DNA of 48,611 nucleotides from Lysobacter sp. Root690. Lineage in GTDB: Bacteria > Pseudomonadota > Gammaproteobacteria > Xanthomonadales > Xanthomonadaceae. The DNA is taken from positions 87,208-135,818 of the forward strand of contig NZ_LMHM01000012.1 of NCBI RefSeq assembly GCF_001427785.1, written 5' to 3'. The position numbers and the translations under genes were made by a program. The notes under the pieces are model-generated. The model ran no database searches and was not told the DNA's origin. It was given only the letters and a program-made list of their open reading frames with translations. Position 1 is the first letter of the stretch. Every line of letters starts with the position of its first letter. Of this stretch, positions 1-7,745 are shown piece by piece.

Positions 1-92
1 ATTTGCTAACGCGAGTCAGTGGCTTCGCGGCGCTGGATGAACTGCGCGACCTCAGGCCCAAGCCAAAGGCAAAGGCAAAGCCGTATGGCCTC

Positions 93-124
93 CCTGTAGG
101 AGCGGCGCAAGCCGCGACCGCGAC
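93..124 (+). repeat. GTAGGAGCGGCGC-type palindromic repeat
   Basis: Copy of a short dispersed palindrome (CTGTAGGAGCGGCGC then AAGCCGCGACCGCG) that recurs at 25905, 25963, 35287, 35355, 35516 and 35586. GCGGC and GCCGC form the stem. Such REP-like units are common between genes in Xanthomonadaceae and pseudomonads. The rest of 1-460 shows no convincing gene. Confidence 0.75.
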
Positions 125-469
125 ATCACGGCCACGACGCAGGCGACGAGGTCGTCGCGATGACGCGACCGCCCACAGGAGTGGATCAAGACAAAGGCAA
201 GTGAGCTGCCGGCGACCTCGTGGTCACATCCCGCCCCCCACCTAGGTCTTCAGTCATGGGTGCGCAATTGCAACCCTCGCCGCCCCCGCCACATCTCTAT
301 TACCGAACCCGGCAGCCACGCTCCACCCACCCGCGGTACCCCCGGCAACAAGCACCAGCGGGGCATGACTAAAGGGGGATATGACTTCCGGCATATAGTT
401 ACTTCTACTTAGGTGTTGTAGATTACCAACACACCGAAGCACTACAACCCCACGACACAGGAAACCACC

Positions 470-664
470 ATGAACACCCAGACCGCCAACACCGTCACCA
501 CCACCACCGCGACCACCGCCCCGGCCGCCGCCCCGACCGCCCCGGTCGCCCGCCACATGCACCGCCAGCGCGACTTCGGCGTCGGCTACGGCAACAGCAG
601 CGGCTACGCCAGCAACCGCAGCTACGCCAGCAACTGGGTCCAGCCGCGCTTCCGTTTCGCTTGA
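470..664 (+). CDS. small Tyr/Ser/Gly-rich protein, conserved-looking, function unknown
   Basis: A 64-residue reading frame. AGGAAACC sits just upstream of the ATG, a good ribosome site. The N-terminal third is Thr/Ala/Pro-rich and low in complexity. The C-terminal half (about residues 32-64) carries RDFGVGYGNSSGYAS followed by a tail of aromatic and basic residues. I believe this resembles small uncharacterised Xanthomonadaceae proteins with a similar RDFGVGYG block, but that is memory and not a search. There is no signal peptide, membrane segment or cysteine pair. It stands alone, with about 240 bp before the next gene. Function is unknown. The defined C-terminal block and the ribosome site argue that it is real. 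Confidence 0.6.
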   Translation: MNTQTANTVTTTTATTAPAAAPTAPVARHMHRQRDFGVGYGNSSGYASNRSYASNWVQPRFRFA

Positions 665-901
665 TCGCGGACCGACCGTCCATGGACCGGCTGATTCCGG
701 CAAGGACCTCCACCCTCTCGTTCTCACCCGGACCGGCGCGCACCCCCGACCTCCCCCGCGCGCCGTTCCGGGTCCACTGAGACCCGGCCGTCCCCGAATC
801 ACCGCTCCAGCAGCACCGGCAACACCCCTCGCAGCACCTCAGGATCACCAACCGACCGGCCACGACTGGCCCGGCCCGGCCATCGCCGCTATCGTGCAGC
901 G

Positions 902-1357
902 ATGAACCCATCCGACCCCGCACCCACCGCCGCGCGTCCACTGTTCCGCGGCACGACCACCGTCGACGACCTCAACCGGCTCTCGCGCAACACCGCGATG
1001 GAACCGCTCGGCATCGTCTTCACCGAAATCGGCCCGGACTACGTCCGCGGCACCATGCCGGTCGACGCTCGCACCCACCAGCCCTACGGCCTGCTCCACG
1101 GCGGCGCCTCGGTCCTGCTCGCCGAAACCCTGGGCAGCAGCGCCGGCAACCTGTGCTGCGCCGAAGGCAAGGTCTGCGTCGGCATCGAGATCAACGCCAA
1201 CCACCTGCGCGGCGTGCGCAGCGGCACGGTCACCGGCACCGCCCGGCCGATCCATGTCGGCGGCAGCACCCAGGTCTGGGACATCCGCATCGAGGACGAG
1301 GCCGGCAAGCTCGCCTGCATCTCGCGCCTGACCCTGGCCGTGGTACCCAAGATCTGA
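902..1357 (+). CDS. hotdog-fold thioesterase, PaaI/MenI-like
   Basis: A 151-residue single hotdog domain of usual length for the PaaI / 1,4-dihydroxy-2-naphthoyl-CoA hydrolase (YdiI) group. These enzymes hydrolyse acyl-CoA thioesters in the cytoplasm. The signature runs from about residue 60: YGLLHGGASVLLAETLGS, with HGG before the hot-dog helix and the Glu in AETLGS at the catalytic position. A typical second half (EINANHLRGVRSGTVTGTARPIHVGGSTQ) forms the strand-rich part of the fold. The gene lies 70 bp upstream of the LacI-type regulator on the same strand and could be cotranscribed with it. The substrate cannot be deduced: an aromatic or quinone-precursor acyl-CoA is possible, and no menaquinone genes are nearby. 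Confidence 0.9.
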   Translation: MNPSDPAPTAARPLFRGTTTVDDLNRLSRNTAMEPLGIVFTEIGPDYVRGTMPVDARTHQPYGLLHGGASVLLAETLGSSAGNLCCAEGKVCVGIEINANHLRGVRSGTVTGTARPIHVGGSTQVWDIRIEDEAGKLACISRLTLAVVPKI

Positions 1358-1426
1358 AGCGGCGAGTAGGCTAAGGTCCCGTCCGGCACGCCCCGCGCGC
1401 CGGCACCGCGCCCACCGCGAGGCTCC

Positions 1427-2473
1427 GTGCGCCGACCCACCATTAAAGATGTCGCCGAGCTGGCCCAGGTCTCGCTGAAGACCGTCTCGCGCGTGATCAA
1501 CGACGAATCCGGCGTCCGCGCCCGCACCCGCGCGCGGGTGCACGAGGCCATCGCCGAACTGGAATACCGCCCCGACCCGTCCGCGCGCAGCCTGCGCAGC
1601 GCGCAGCCGTATGCGCTGGGGGTGGTCTACGACAATCCGAATCCGTACTACATCATCAGCGTGCAGAACGGCGTGCTCGCCGCCTGCCGCGAGACCGGTT
1701 ACGGCCTGCAGATCCATCCCTGCGATTCGTCCTCGCCGTTGCTGGCCGCCGACCTGATCGACCTGGTCCAGGGCGCGCGCCTGGCCGGCCTGGTGCTGGC
1801 GCCGCCGATGTCCGAACGCAAGGAACTGGTCGCCGAACTGGTCGCCCACGGCATCCGCCTGGTCCGCATCGTCTCGGCCGCCGAGGACCCCAAGGACGGC
1901 TCGCCCTGCGTCTGGGTCGACGACCGCGACGCGGCGTACGACATCACCGAACACCTGATCCAGCTCGGCCACCAGCGCATCGGTTTCCTGTGGGGCGGCA
2001 AGTCGCATCTGTCGAGTTGGGAACGCTACAAGGGCTACGCCCAGGCGCTCGCCGACTACGGCATCGTCGAGGACGAAAACCTGGTCCTGCCCGGCGACTA
2101 TTCCTTCGACGACGGCTTCCGCGGCGCGCGCCGCCTGTTCGCGCTACCCGACCGGCCGACCGCGATCTTCGGCAGCAACGACGAAATCGCCGCGGGCGTA
2201 CTGGCGGCGGCAAAGTCCTCGGGGATGCACGTGCCCTACGACCTGTCGATCGCCGGCTTCGAGGACAGCCCGTTCTCCAAACAGTCCTGGCCGACCTTGA
2301 CCACCGCACGCCAGGCGACCGAAGAGATCGCGCGGCATGCGGCGTATCGCTTGATCGCCGAATTGCGTCGCGACGGCGATCAACAGGCCGAGATGCCGGC
2401 GAACGAGGGATTCAGCCCGATTCTGGTGGTGCGTGGGTCGACCGCGCCGCCGCGGCCGCTTGCGGGGGCTTGA
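1427..2473 (+). CDS. LacI-family transcriptional regulator
   Basis: A 348-residue LacI/GalR-type repressor, of usual length. Residues 4-50 hold the N-terminal helix-turn-helix (TIKDVAELAQVSLKTVSRVI) and hinge (PDPSARSLRS). The remainder is a periplasmic-binding-protein-like sensor domain, with the typical FGSNDEIAAGVL and DLSIAGFEDSPF stretches late in the protein. The start is GTG. The gene converges on eda and belongs physically to the Entner-Doudoroff/amino-sugar island, so a sugar phosphate or sugar-acid effector is a reasonable inference. LacI regulators are known to control N-acetylglucosamine genes in xanthomonads, but the sequence alone does not show what this one binds. Confidence 0.92.
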   Translation: MRRPTIKDVAELAQVSLKTVSRVINDESGVRARTRARVHEAIAELEYRPDPSARSLRSAQPYALGVVYDNPNPYYIISVQNGVLAACRETGYGLQIHPCDSSSPLLAADLIDLVQGARLAGLVLAPPMSERKELVAELVAHGIRLVRIVSAAEDPKDGSPCVWVDDRDAAYDITEHLIQLGHQRIGFLWGGKSHLSSWERYKGYAQALADYGIVEDENLVLPGDYSFDDGFRGARRLFALPDRPTAIFGSNDEIAAGVLAAAKSSGMHVPYDLSIAGFEDSPFSKQSWPTLTTARQATEEIARHAAYRLIAELRRDGDQQAEMPANEGFSPILVVRGSTAPPRPLAGA

Positions 2474-2648
2474 TCGGCGCTGATTGCTGGATCGGCTCGA
2501 AGGTGGGATTCGTCGTCGATTGAACCACCATCGATCGATGCGCATGCGGTTGCTCCCACTGCTGCTCACGCGATTGCTTCCACGTAAGCCGCGTCGACTC
2601 CGTCTGTCTCGCCTTTGCTGTTTTCTCGCCGTTGCTGTTGCTTTTGCT

Positions 2649-2795
2649 GTTCCCCCCTTTGGAAAAGGGGGGCAGGGGGGATTCGCTTTGGCTTTGGCTT
2701 TGGCTTTGGCCCTAGCCGCTTTCATCACTTGAAAAGATAAAGCGCAGAGCAAAAGCGAATCCCCCTGCCCCCCTTTTCCAAAGGGGGGAAAAACA
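2649..2795. repeat. pair of inverted CCCCCC-TTT hairpin repeats
   Basis: Two copies of the dispersed element face each other: one at about 2649-2691 (CCCCCCTTTGG, AAAAGGGGGG, then a GGGGGGATTCGCTTT tail) and its reverse complement at about 2748-2795. Each copy forms its own C/G-rich hairpin, and the two can also pair with each other. GGCTTT hexamers follow the first copy (2688-2710). The element lies between the 3' ends of the lacI-type gene and eda, so it could end transcription from both sides. The rest of 2474-2887 shows no gene. Confidence 0.85.
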
Positions 2796-2887
2796 ACAGC
2801 AGGGGCAACAGCCGCGGCGCTTACGCAATTACGCAGTCGCTCGTCACGTAGTTGCTCACTCAGTCGCTCACTTAGTCACTCAGTCGC

Positions 2888-3535
2888 TCAACCACGCAAC
2901 ATCACCGCCGCGCGCGCCAGCGCCTCGATCTGCGCCCAATCCCCAGCCTTCACCGCCGCCGCGGGCGCCACCCACGAGCCGCCGACACAAGGCACATTCT
3001 TCAACGCCAGATACTCATGCGCGTTGTTCGCGCCGATCCCTCCGGTCGCGCAGAAGCGCAGCTCCGGCAACGGGCCGCCCAAGGCCTTGAGCGCGGTCGC
3101 GCCGCCGATCGATTCGGCCGGAAAGAATTTCAGCTGGGTGTAGCCGTGCTCGAGTAAGGCCATCGCTTCCGACGCGGTCGCCGCACCCGGCAGCCACGGC
3201 AGATCGATCTCGCGCGCCGCGGCGATCAAGCCCGGCGAACTGCCCGGCGACACCGCGAAGGTCGCGCCGGCCTTCAAGGCATCGACGAAATCCGATGGCC
3301 GCCGCACGCTGCCGACCCCGACCGCCGCGCCCTCGACTTCGGCCGCGATCGCGCGCACCGCGTCCAGCGCGACCGGCGTGCGCAAGGTCACTTCGATGGC
3401 CGGCAGACCGCCGGCGACCAGCGCGCGCGCCAGCGGCACCGCGTCCTTGAGATCGTCGATCACCAGCACCGGCACCACCGGCGCAAGCGCCAATACCGCG
3501 GCGACGCGCGCTTGCAGATCCTGCATCGAACTCAT
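2888..3535 (-). CDS. eda: KDPG/KHG aldolase
   Basis: A 215-residue 2-dehydro-3-deoxy-6-phosphogluconate aldolase, the last step of the Entner-Doudoroff pathway. It splits KDPG into pyruvate and glyceraldehyde 3-phosphate. Family landmarks are clear: Glu48 in PAIEVTLRT and the Schiff-base lysine at about 136 in TQLKFFPAE. The phosphate-binding glycine-rich turns are VSPGSSPG and CATGGIG. The first glycine loop reads GVGSVRRP, where E. coli has GAGTV. I chose the ATG at 3535 because the enzyme fold begins just after it; the longer in-frame extension is Pro/Asn-rich and reads like intergenic DNA. The partner genes edd, pgl and zwf lie upstream on the same strand, separated by a HAD phosphatase gene and repeats. 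Confidence 0.95.
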   Translation of the reverse strand: MSSMQDLQARVAAVLALAPVVPVLVIDDLKDAVPLARALVAGGLPAIEVTLRTPVALDAVRAIAAEVEGAAVGVGSVRRPSDFVDALKAGATFAVSPGSSPGLIAAAREIDLPWLPGAATASEAMALLEHGYTQLKFFPAESIGGATALKALGGPLPELRFCATGGIGANNAHEYLALKNVPCVGGSWVAPAAAVKAGDWAQIEALARAAVMLRG

Positions 3536-3671
3536 TGCTTGGCTCCGGTTGGGGTTGGGGTTGGGTTTGGGTGGGGCGGTGGTGCTTTGGTTTGTGGGAG
3601 GCGATGAATGATTCCGCGTGACATTCAGTCGCGCATACGACTTATGTCCAGATCCTCGCGGATCTCTCACA

Positions 3672-3784
3672 TCGTCATTCCCGCGAAGGCGGGCTCCGCC
3701 TTACTTCGGCGTAGCCGAATATCCAGTGACTTCAAACGTTCTCGCACGAAAGGCTCTGGATTCCCGCCTTCGCGGGAATGACGA
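3672..3784. repeat. 113-bp MITE-like element, copy A
   Basis: The element has inverted ends of about 22 bp (TCGTCATTCCCGCGAAGGCG and its reverse complement). Its middle contains GACTTCAAACGTTCTCGCAC. A second copy of exactly 113 bp lies at 4651-4763 in the same direction, and the start of a third is cut by the window end at 48589. The size, terminal inverted repeats and lack of coding capacity fit a non-autonomous mobile element. Confidence 0.8.
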
Positions 3785-3881
3785 TCTGGAGAGATGGCGC
3801 TAAAGCCTTTGCATCCTCAGCTCAACCGAAATCGGACAGAGCCGCCTTCGCAGAAACGAAAAATAAAAAATTTCACATCAT

Positions 3882-4562
3882 TCAAGGCCGCGCAGCCACT
3901 TCATCAATATGCTTGAGCAGATCCGCCGGATCTTCGTAAACCCGGAACGCACCCGCGCGCTCAAGCTCCTCCTGTCCATAACCGCCCGACAACAGCCCGA
4001 CCCCAAGCGCCCGCGCGCGACGCGCGGCCAGCAGATCCCAGATGCTGTCGCCGACCACCACCGAATGCTCGATGTCGGCGCCGAGTTTGTCGGCGGCGGC
4101 GAGGAACAGGTCCGGATCGGGCTTGGCGTACTTGACCATGTCGCGGGTGATCACCACGCGCTGCTCCGGATCGACACCGAGCGCGATCAGGTTGTGACGC
4201 GCGGTTTCCATGCGGCCGCTGGTCGCGATCGCCCAGGGAATGTCGTTGGCGGTCAGATACGCGAGCAGTTCGACCGCGCCCGGCAACGGGCGGATCTGGG
4301 TCGCCTGGCGGCCGTAGGCTTCGGCGTGCAGGCGATGCAGGCGCTCGATCCGCTCCGGGGTGATGTCGATACCCGTTTCGCGAAGCAGGATGTTGGTGAA
4401 CAAACCGCCGCTCATGCCGATCTTGCGGTGGATGCGCCACACCGACAGCGGGATGCCGTCGGCGTCGAGCGCCTGCTTCCAGGCGAGCACGTGCTGATAG
4501 ACGCTGTCGACCAGGGTGCCGTCGAGATCGAACAGGAAGGTGGTGCGGGCGGGGGCGGGCAT
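3882..4562 (-). CDS. HAD-superfamily phosphatase, phosphoglycolate phosphatase/beta-PGM-like
   Basis: A 226-residue HAD hydrolase with a helical cap of the beta-phosphoglucomutase/phosphoglycolate-phosphatase type. Motif I is FLFDLDGTLVDS (residues 9-20), with the nucleophile and acid/base aspartates in DLDGT. Motif II is IATSGR, the motif III lysine lies in KYAKPDPDLF, and motif IV is VVVGDSIWD. It should dephosphorylate a small phosphorylated metabolite in the cytosol, perhaps a sugar phosphate given its place between edd and eda; the substrate is not readable. The gene is bracketed by two 113-bp repeats. Its start codon lies only about 12 bp from a run of six GGGATTC heptamers, so its upstream region looks repeat-derived. 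No strong ribosome site is visible. Confidence 0.85.
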   Translation of the reverse strand: MPAPARTTFLFDLDGTLVDSVYQHVLAWKQALDADGIPLSVWRIHRKIGMSGGLFTNILLRETGIDITPERIERLHRLHAEAYGRQATQIRPLPGAVELLAYLTANDIPWAIATSGRMETARHNLIALGVDPEQRVVITRDMVKYAKPDPDLFLAAADKLGADIEHSVVVGDSIWDLLAARRARALGVGLLSGGYGQEELERAGAFRVYEDPADLLKHIDEVAARP

Positions 4563-4574
4563 GGGAGGCGTCCG

Positions 4575-4620
4575 GGGATTCGGGATTCGGGATTCGGGAT
4601 TCGGGATTCGGGATTCGGGA
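4575..4620. repeat. GGGATTC heptamer tandem repeat (6.6 units)
   Basis: Six exact GGGATTC units and a partial seventh lie immediately upstream of the HAD gene start codon, reading as GAATCCC on that gene's strand. Related GGGATTCGGGA sequences occur at 30060-30094 and around mnmG (37548-37684). A heptamer tract can change length by slippage, which would alter the HAD gene leader but not its reading frame. Confidence 0.9.
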
Positions 4621-4650
4621 AAAGGCTACGGGTTACGACGACTATTTGAT

Positions 4651-4763
4651 TCGTCATTCCCGCGAAGGCGGGAATCCAGCGACTTCAAACGTTCTCGCAC
4701 GAAAGGCACTGGATGTTCGGCTCCGCCGAAGTAAAGCGGAGCCCGCGTTCGCGGGAATGACGA
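4651..4763. repeat. 113-bp MITE-like element, copy B
   Basis: Second copy of the element at 3672-3784, the same length and orientation, with the same inverted ends. The middle section is shared (GACTTCAAACGTTCTCGCAC), while the flanks of the middle differ and look rearranged. With copy A it brackets the HAD gene. Confidence 0.8.
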
Positions 4764-4868
4764 CTTGAGAGATTCGCGGGCATACACGGCAGCGACATCG
4801 GCCAACTCTCCATCACCGAACCAAACCGAATTGAGTCGAGCCAAACCGACCGAACTAATCCAACCCAA

Positions 4869-6689
4869 TCAAAGCGTCACCGACCCAAACACCCCCGCCC
4901 CGCGATCCGCCGGCGCGGCGTAATCGCGGAACGCGGCGAACAATTCGCGGCCCATGCCGACGTGATGCCCGGACAGATCGGCCGTCGCGTTTTCGCGCGC
5001 ATCCCAGTCGGCGGGTTCGACCACGTTCAAGGTCCCTTCGATCGCATCGAGCCGCAGCACGTCGCCGTCGCGCAACTTCGCCAACGGTCCGCCCGCCATC
5101 GCTTCGGGGGTGATGTGCATCGCCGCCGGCACCTGACCCGACGCGCCGGACATGCGGCCGTCGGTCACCAGCGCGACGCGATGGCCGCGCTTCTGCAGCA
5201 CGGTCAGAGTCGGCGTGAGCTGATGCAGTTCGGGCATGCCGTTCGCGCGCGGGCCCTGGAAACGCACGACCACGATCACGTCGCGATCGAGTTCGCCGCG
5301 TTCGAACGCCTGCTTCACGTCCTGCTGTTCGACGAACACCCGGCACGGCGCTTCGATCACCCAACGATCCTCCGGCACCGCCGAGACCTTGATCGCGGCG
5401 GTGCCCAGATTGCCGCTGAGCACGCGCAAACCGCCGTCCGCGCGGAACGGTTCGCTGACCGGCCGCAGCACCGCGGTGTCGCAACTGGTTGGCGTGCTCG
5501 GCACGTATTCGACCTGACCGTCCGCGCCGAGTCGCGCTTCGACCCGATAGCGCGCCAGGCCATGTCCGGCCACGGTCTCGACATCGCCGTGCAGCAGACC
5601 GTGATCGAGCAACTCGCCGATCAGATAAGCCAGACCACCGGCGGCGTGGAAATGATTCACGTCGGCACTGCCGTTCGGATACACCCGCGCCAGCAGCGGA
5701 ATCGCCGAGGACAGCGCGTCGAAATCCTCCAGCCGCAGATCGATGCCGGCCGCGGCGGCCATCGCGATCAGGTGCAGCAGATGATTGGTCGAACCGCCGG
5801 TCGCGTGCAGGCCGATCACACCGTTGACGATCGCCTTCTCGTCGACGATGCGACCGATCGGACGGTAGTCGTCGCCGAGCGCGGTGATCTGCGCGGCGCG
5901 TTGCGCGGCCAGCGCGGTCAGCGCATCGCGCAGCGGCGTGTTGGGATGGACGAAGCTGGAACCGGGCAGGTGCAGGCCCATCAGCTCCATCAGCATCTGA
6001 TTGGAATTGGCGGTGCCGTAGAAGGTGCAGGTGCCCGGGCCGTGGTAGCTGCGCGCCTCGGCTTCGAGCAATTCGTCGCGGGTCGCCTCACCGGTCGCGT
6101 AACGCTGGCGCACCCGCGATTTTTCGTCGTTCGGCAGGCCCGAGGTCATCGGCCCGGCCGGCACGAAGATGCCCGGCAGATGGCCGAAATGCAGCGCGCC
6201 GATCAGCAGGCCCGGCACGATCTTGTCGCACACGCCCAGGTACAGGCCGGCGTCGAACATGTCGTGCGACAACGCGATCGCGGTCGACATCGCGATCACG
6301 TCGCGCGAGAACAGCGACAGCTCCATGCCTTCGCGGCCCTGGGTCACGCCGTCGCACATCGCCGGCACGCCGCCGGCGACCTGCGCGGTCGCGCCGCAAT
6401 CGCGCGCGGCGGCCTTGAGCAGATCGGGATAGCGCTCCAGCGGCTGATGCGCCGAGAGCATGTCGTTGAACGAGGTGACGATGCCGAGGTTGGGCGCGTA
6501 ACCGCTGCGCAACGCGGCCTTGTCGCCGGTCGAACAGGCCGCGAAACCGTGGGCGAGATTGCCGCAGGACAGGCGTCGCCGATGCGGGCCGCCGCTACCG
6601 GCCGCATCGATGCGGGCGAGGTAGGCGGTGCGGCGCGCGCGGCTGCGTTCCTGGATACGGTGCGTGACTTGCGCGACAACTCGATGCAT
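4869..6689 (-). CDS. edd: 6-phosphogluconate dehydratase
   Basis: A 606-residue Edd/IlvD-family Fe-S dehydratase that turns 6-phosphogluconate into KDPG in the Entner-Doudoroff pathway. Recognisable blocks in order are [11 protein letters not shown] near the N-terminus, [22 protein letters not shown] and [11 protein letters not shown] (cysteines expected to bind the cluster), [28 protein letters not shown] and [16 protein letters not shown] near the C-terminus. I prefer the ATG at 6689, which gives an N-terminus like that of E. coli Edd; an in-frame GTG at 6701 would add four residues. Neither start has a strong ribosome site. It lies downstream of zwf-pgl on the same strand, with about 300 bp of repeats in between, so it may have its own promoter. 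Confidence 0.96.
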   Translation of the reverse strand: MHRVVAQVTHRIQERSRARRTAYLARIDAAGSGGPHRRRLSCGNLAHGFAACSTGDKAALRSGYAPNLGIVTSFNDMLSAHQPLERYPDLLKAAARDCGATAQVAGGVPAMCDGVTQGREGMELSLFSRDVIAMSTAIALSHDMFDAGLYLGVCDKIVPGLLIGALHFGHLPGIFVPAGPMTSGLPNDEKSRVRQRYATGEATRDELLEAEARSYHGPGTCTFYGTANSNQMLMELMGLHLPGSSFVHPNTPLRDALTALAAQRAAQITALGDDYRPIGRIVDEKAIVNGVIGLHATGGSTNHLLHLIAMAAAAGIDLRLEDFDALSSAIPLLARVYPNGSADVNHFHAAGGLAYLIGELLDHGLLHGDVETVAGHGLARYRVEARLGADGQVEYVPSTPTSCDTAVLRPVSEPFRADGGLRVLSGNLGTAAIKVSAVPEDRWVIEAPCRVFVEQQDVKQAFERGELDRDVIVVVRFQGPRANGMPELHQLTPTLTVLQKRGHRVALVTDGRMSGASGQVPAAMHITPEAMAGGPLAKLRDGDVLRLDAIEGTLNVVEPADWDARENATADLSGHHVGMGRELFAAFRDYAAPADRGAGVFGSVTL

Positions 6690-6744
6690 TGGGGTATTCA
6701 CGTTTACTCAGTCAGTGCGAGGCCCCTTCCGAAGAGGCCGAACA

Positions 6745-6873
6745 GTTCCCCCCTTCGAAAAAGGGGGGTTAGGGGGATTTGCTCTTCCTACACCTTCCGC
6801 AGAAGCAAAGGCAAAAGCAAATCCCCCCACGCCGTCAGGCGGCGTGGCCCCCTTTTTTTCAAAGGGGGCGACA
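6745..6873. repeat. inverted pair of CCCCCC-TTT hairpin repeats, one carrying an extra hairpin
   Basis: Copy at 6745-6787 (CCCCCCTTCGAAAAAGGGGGG then GATTTGCTCTT is the pattern, in two parts) faces a reverse copy at about 6809-6873. The second copy is interrupted by an extra palindrome, ACGCCGTCAGGCGGCGT, between its C-run and its G-run half. It fills most of the pgl-edd gap. No gene is seen in 6702-6989. Confidence 0.8.
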
Positions 6874-6989
6874 GCAAAGGCCGAAGTGGGAGGGGAGGGA
6901 ACTCTGGCCTGGCTGTCGAGACACCCAATTGGATCGCGGGCATCAAATGAAACGCTTGGAAACGAGTGCGGGTCTTCGATTGGAACGGA

Positions 6990-7745
6990 TCAAGGACTCC
7001 AATAAAGCGTCGGCGTGACCGGCGCGCCGCTCAACACCGAACGGATCGGCAAGCTGCAACGCGGATCGCGCTGCGCGGTATCGAGCACCGCGCGCTTCTT
7101 GCCGCCTTCGATATGCAGGTACAGCGCCGGCGCGGTGAAGATCGCGCTCAGGGTCAGGGTCATGCGCGGCTCGGGCATCGCCGCGGTGCGCACCGACATC
7201 ACCGGCGCGCGGCCGCGCGGTTGCAGACCGATCTCGCGCAGCGCCGGGTTGTCGTAGCCCAGGTCCGGGAACAACGAAGCGACATGGCCGTCGTCGCCCA
7301 TGCCGAGCACGGCGACATCCAGCGGCAAACCTTCGTTGGCGATCTTGGTCAGCACCGGCATCAACGCCATCTCCGGCGTTTCCGTCGGTCGGTACAACGG
7401 CAGCAGGCGCGCGACCGCGGCGTTATGCTGCAGCAGGTTCTCGCGCAGCAGACGTTCGTTGGAACGCGGATGCTCCGGCGGCAACCAACGTTCGTCGATC
7501 GGCAGCACGGTCACTCGCGCCCAATCCAGCGTCTGCGTCGACAGCGCCTGGAAGAAACGTTTCGGCGTGTTGCCGCCCGACAAGGCAATGCAGGCTTCGC
7601 CGTGACGGGCGAGCGCACCGCGCAGATCGGCGGCGACCTGTTTGGCCAGCGCCTGCGCCAATTGTTCGCCGTCGTCGAACAGGCGTTCGTGCAAGGGCAG
7701 CGGCAAGGGTTCGATCACGGTCAGTCGCTCAGCCTGCATCTTCAT
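6990..7745 (-). CDS. pgl: 6-phosphogluconolactonase
   Basis: A 251-residue DevB/Pgl-type lactonase that opens 6-phosphoglucono-1,5-lactone to 6-phosphogluconate, the step between Zwf and Edd. Family marks are ALSGGNTPKRFF (sugar-phosphate loop), LPIDERWLPPEHPRSNERLL and VLGMGDDGHVASLFPD. It is of usual length. The ATG at 7745 is chosen because GGGAG lies 8 nt before it; a second ATG at 7739 is possible. Its start overlaps the end of zwf by 17 nt, so translation is probably coupled. The two form a tight zwf-pgl transcription unit. Confidence 0.95.
   Translation of the reverse strand: MKMQAERLTVIEPLPLPLHERLFDDGEQLAQALAKQVAADLRGALARHGEACIALSGGNTPKRFFQALSTQTLDWARVTVLPIDERWLPPEHPRSNERLLRENLLQHNAAVARLLPLYRPTETPEMALMPVLTKIANEGLPLDVAVLGMGDDGHVASLFPDLGYDNPALREIGLQPRGRAPVMSVRTAAMPEPRMTLTLSAIFTAPALYLHIEGGKKRAVLDTAQRDPRCSLPIRSVLSGAPVTPTLYWSP

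Noticed and set aside
3-245. An 80-codon open frame at the left end
   Set aside because: It runs across a REP-like repeat and low-complexity AAAGGC units, with Arg-rich composition and no ribosome site.
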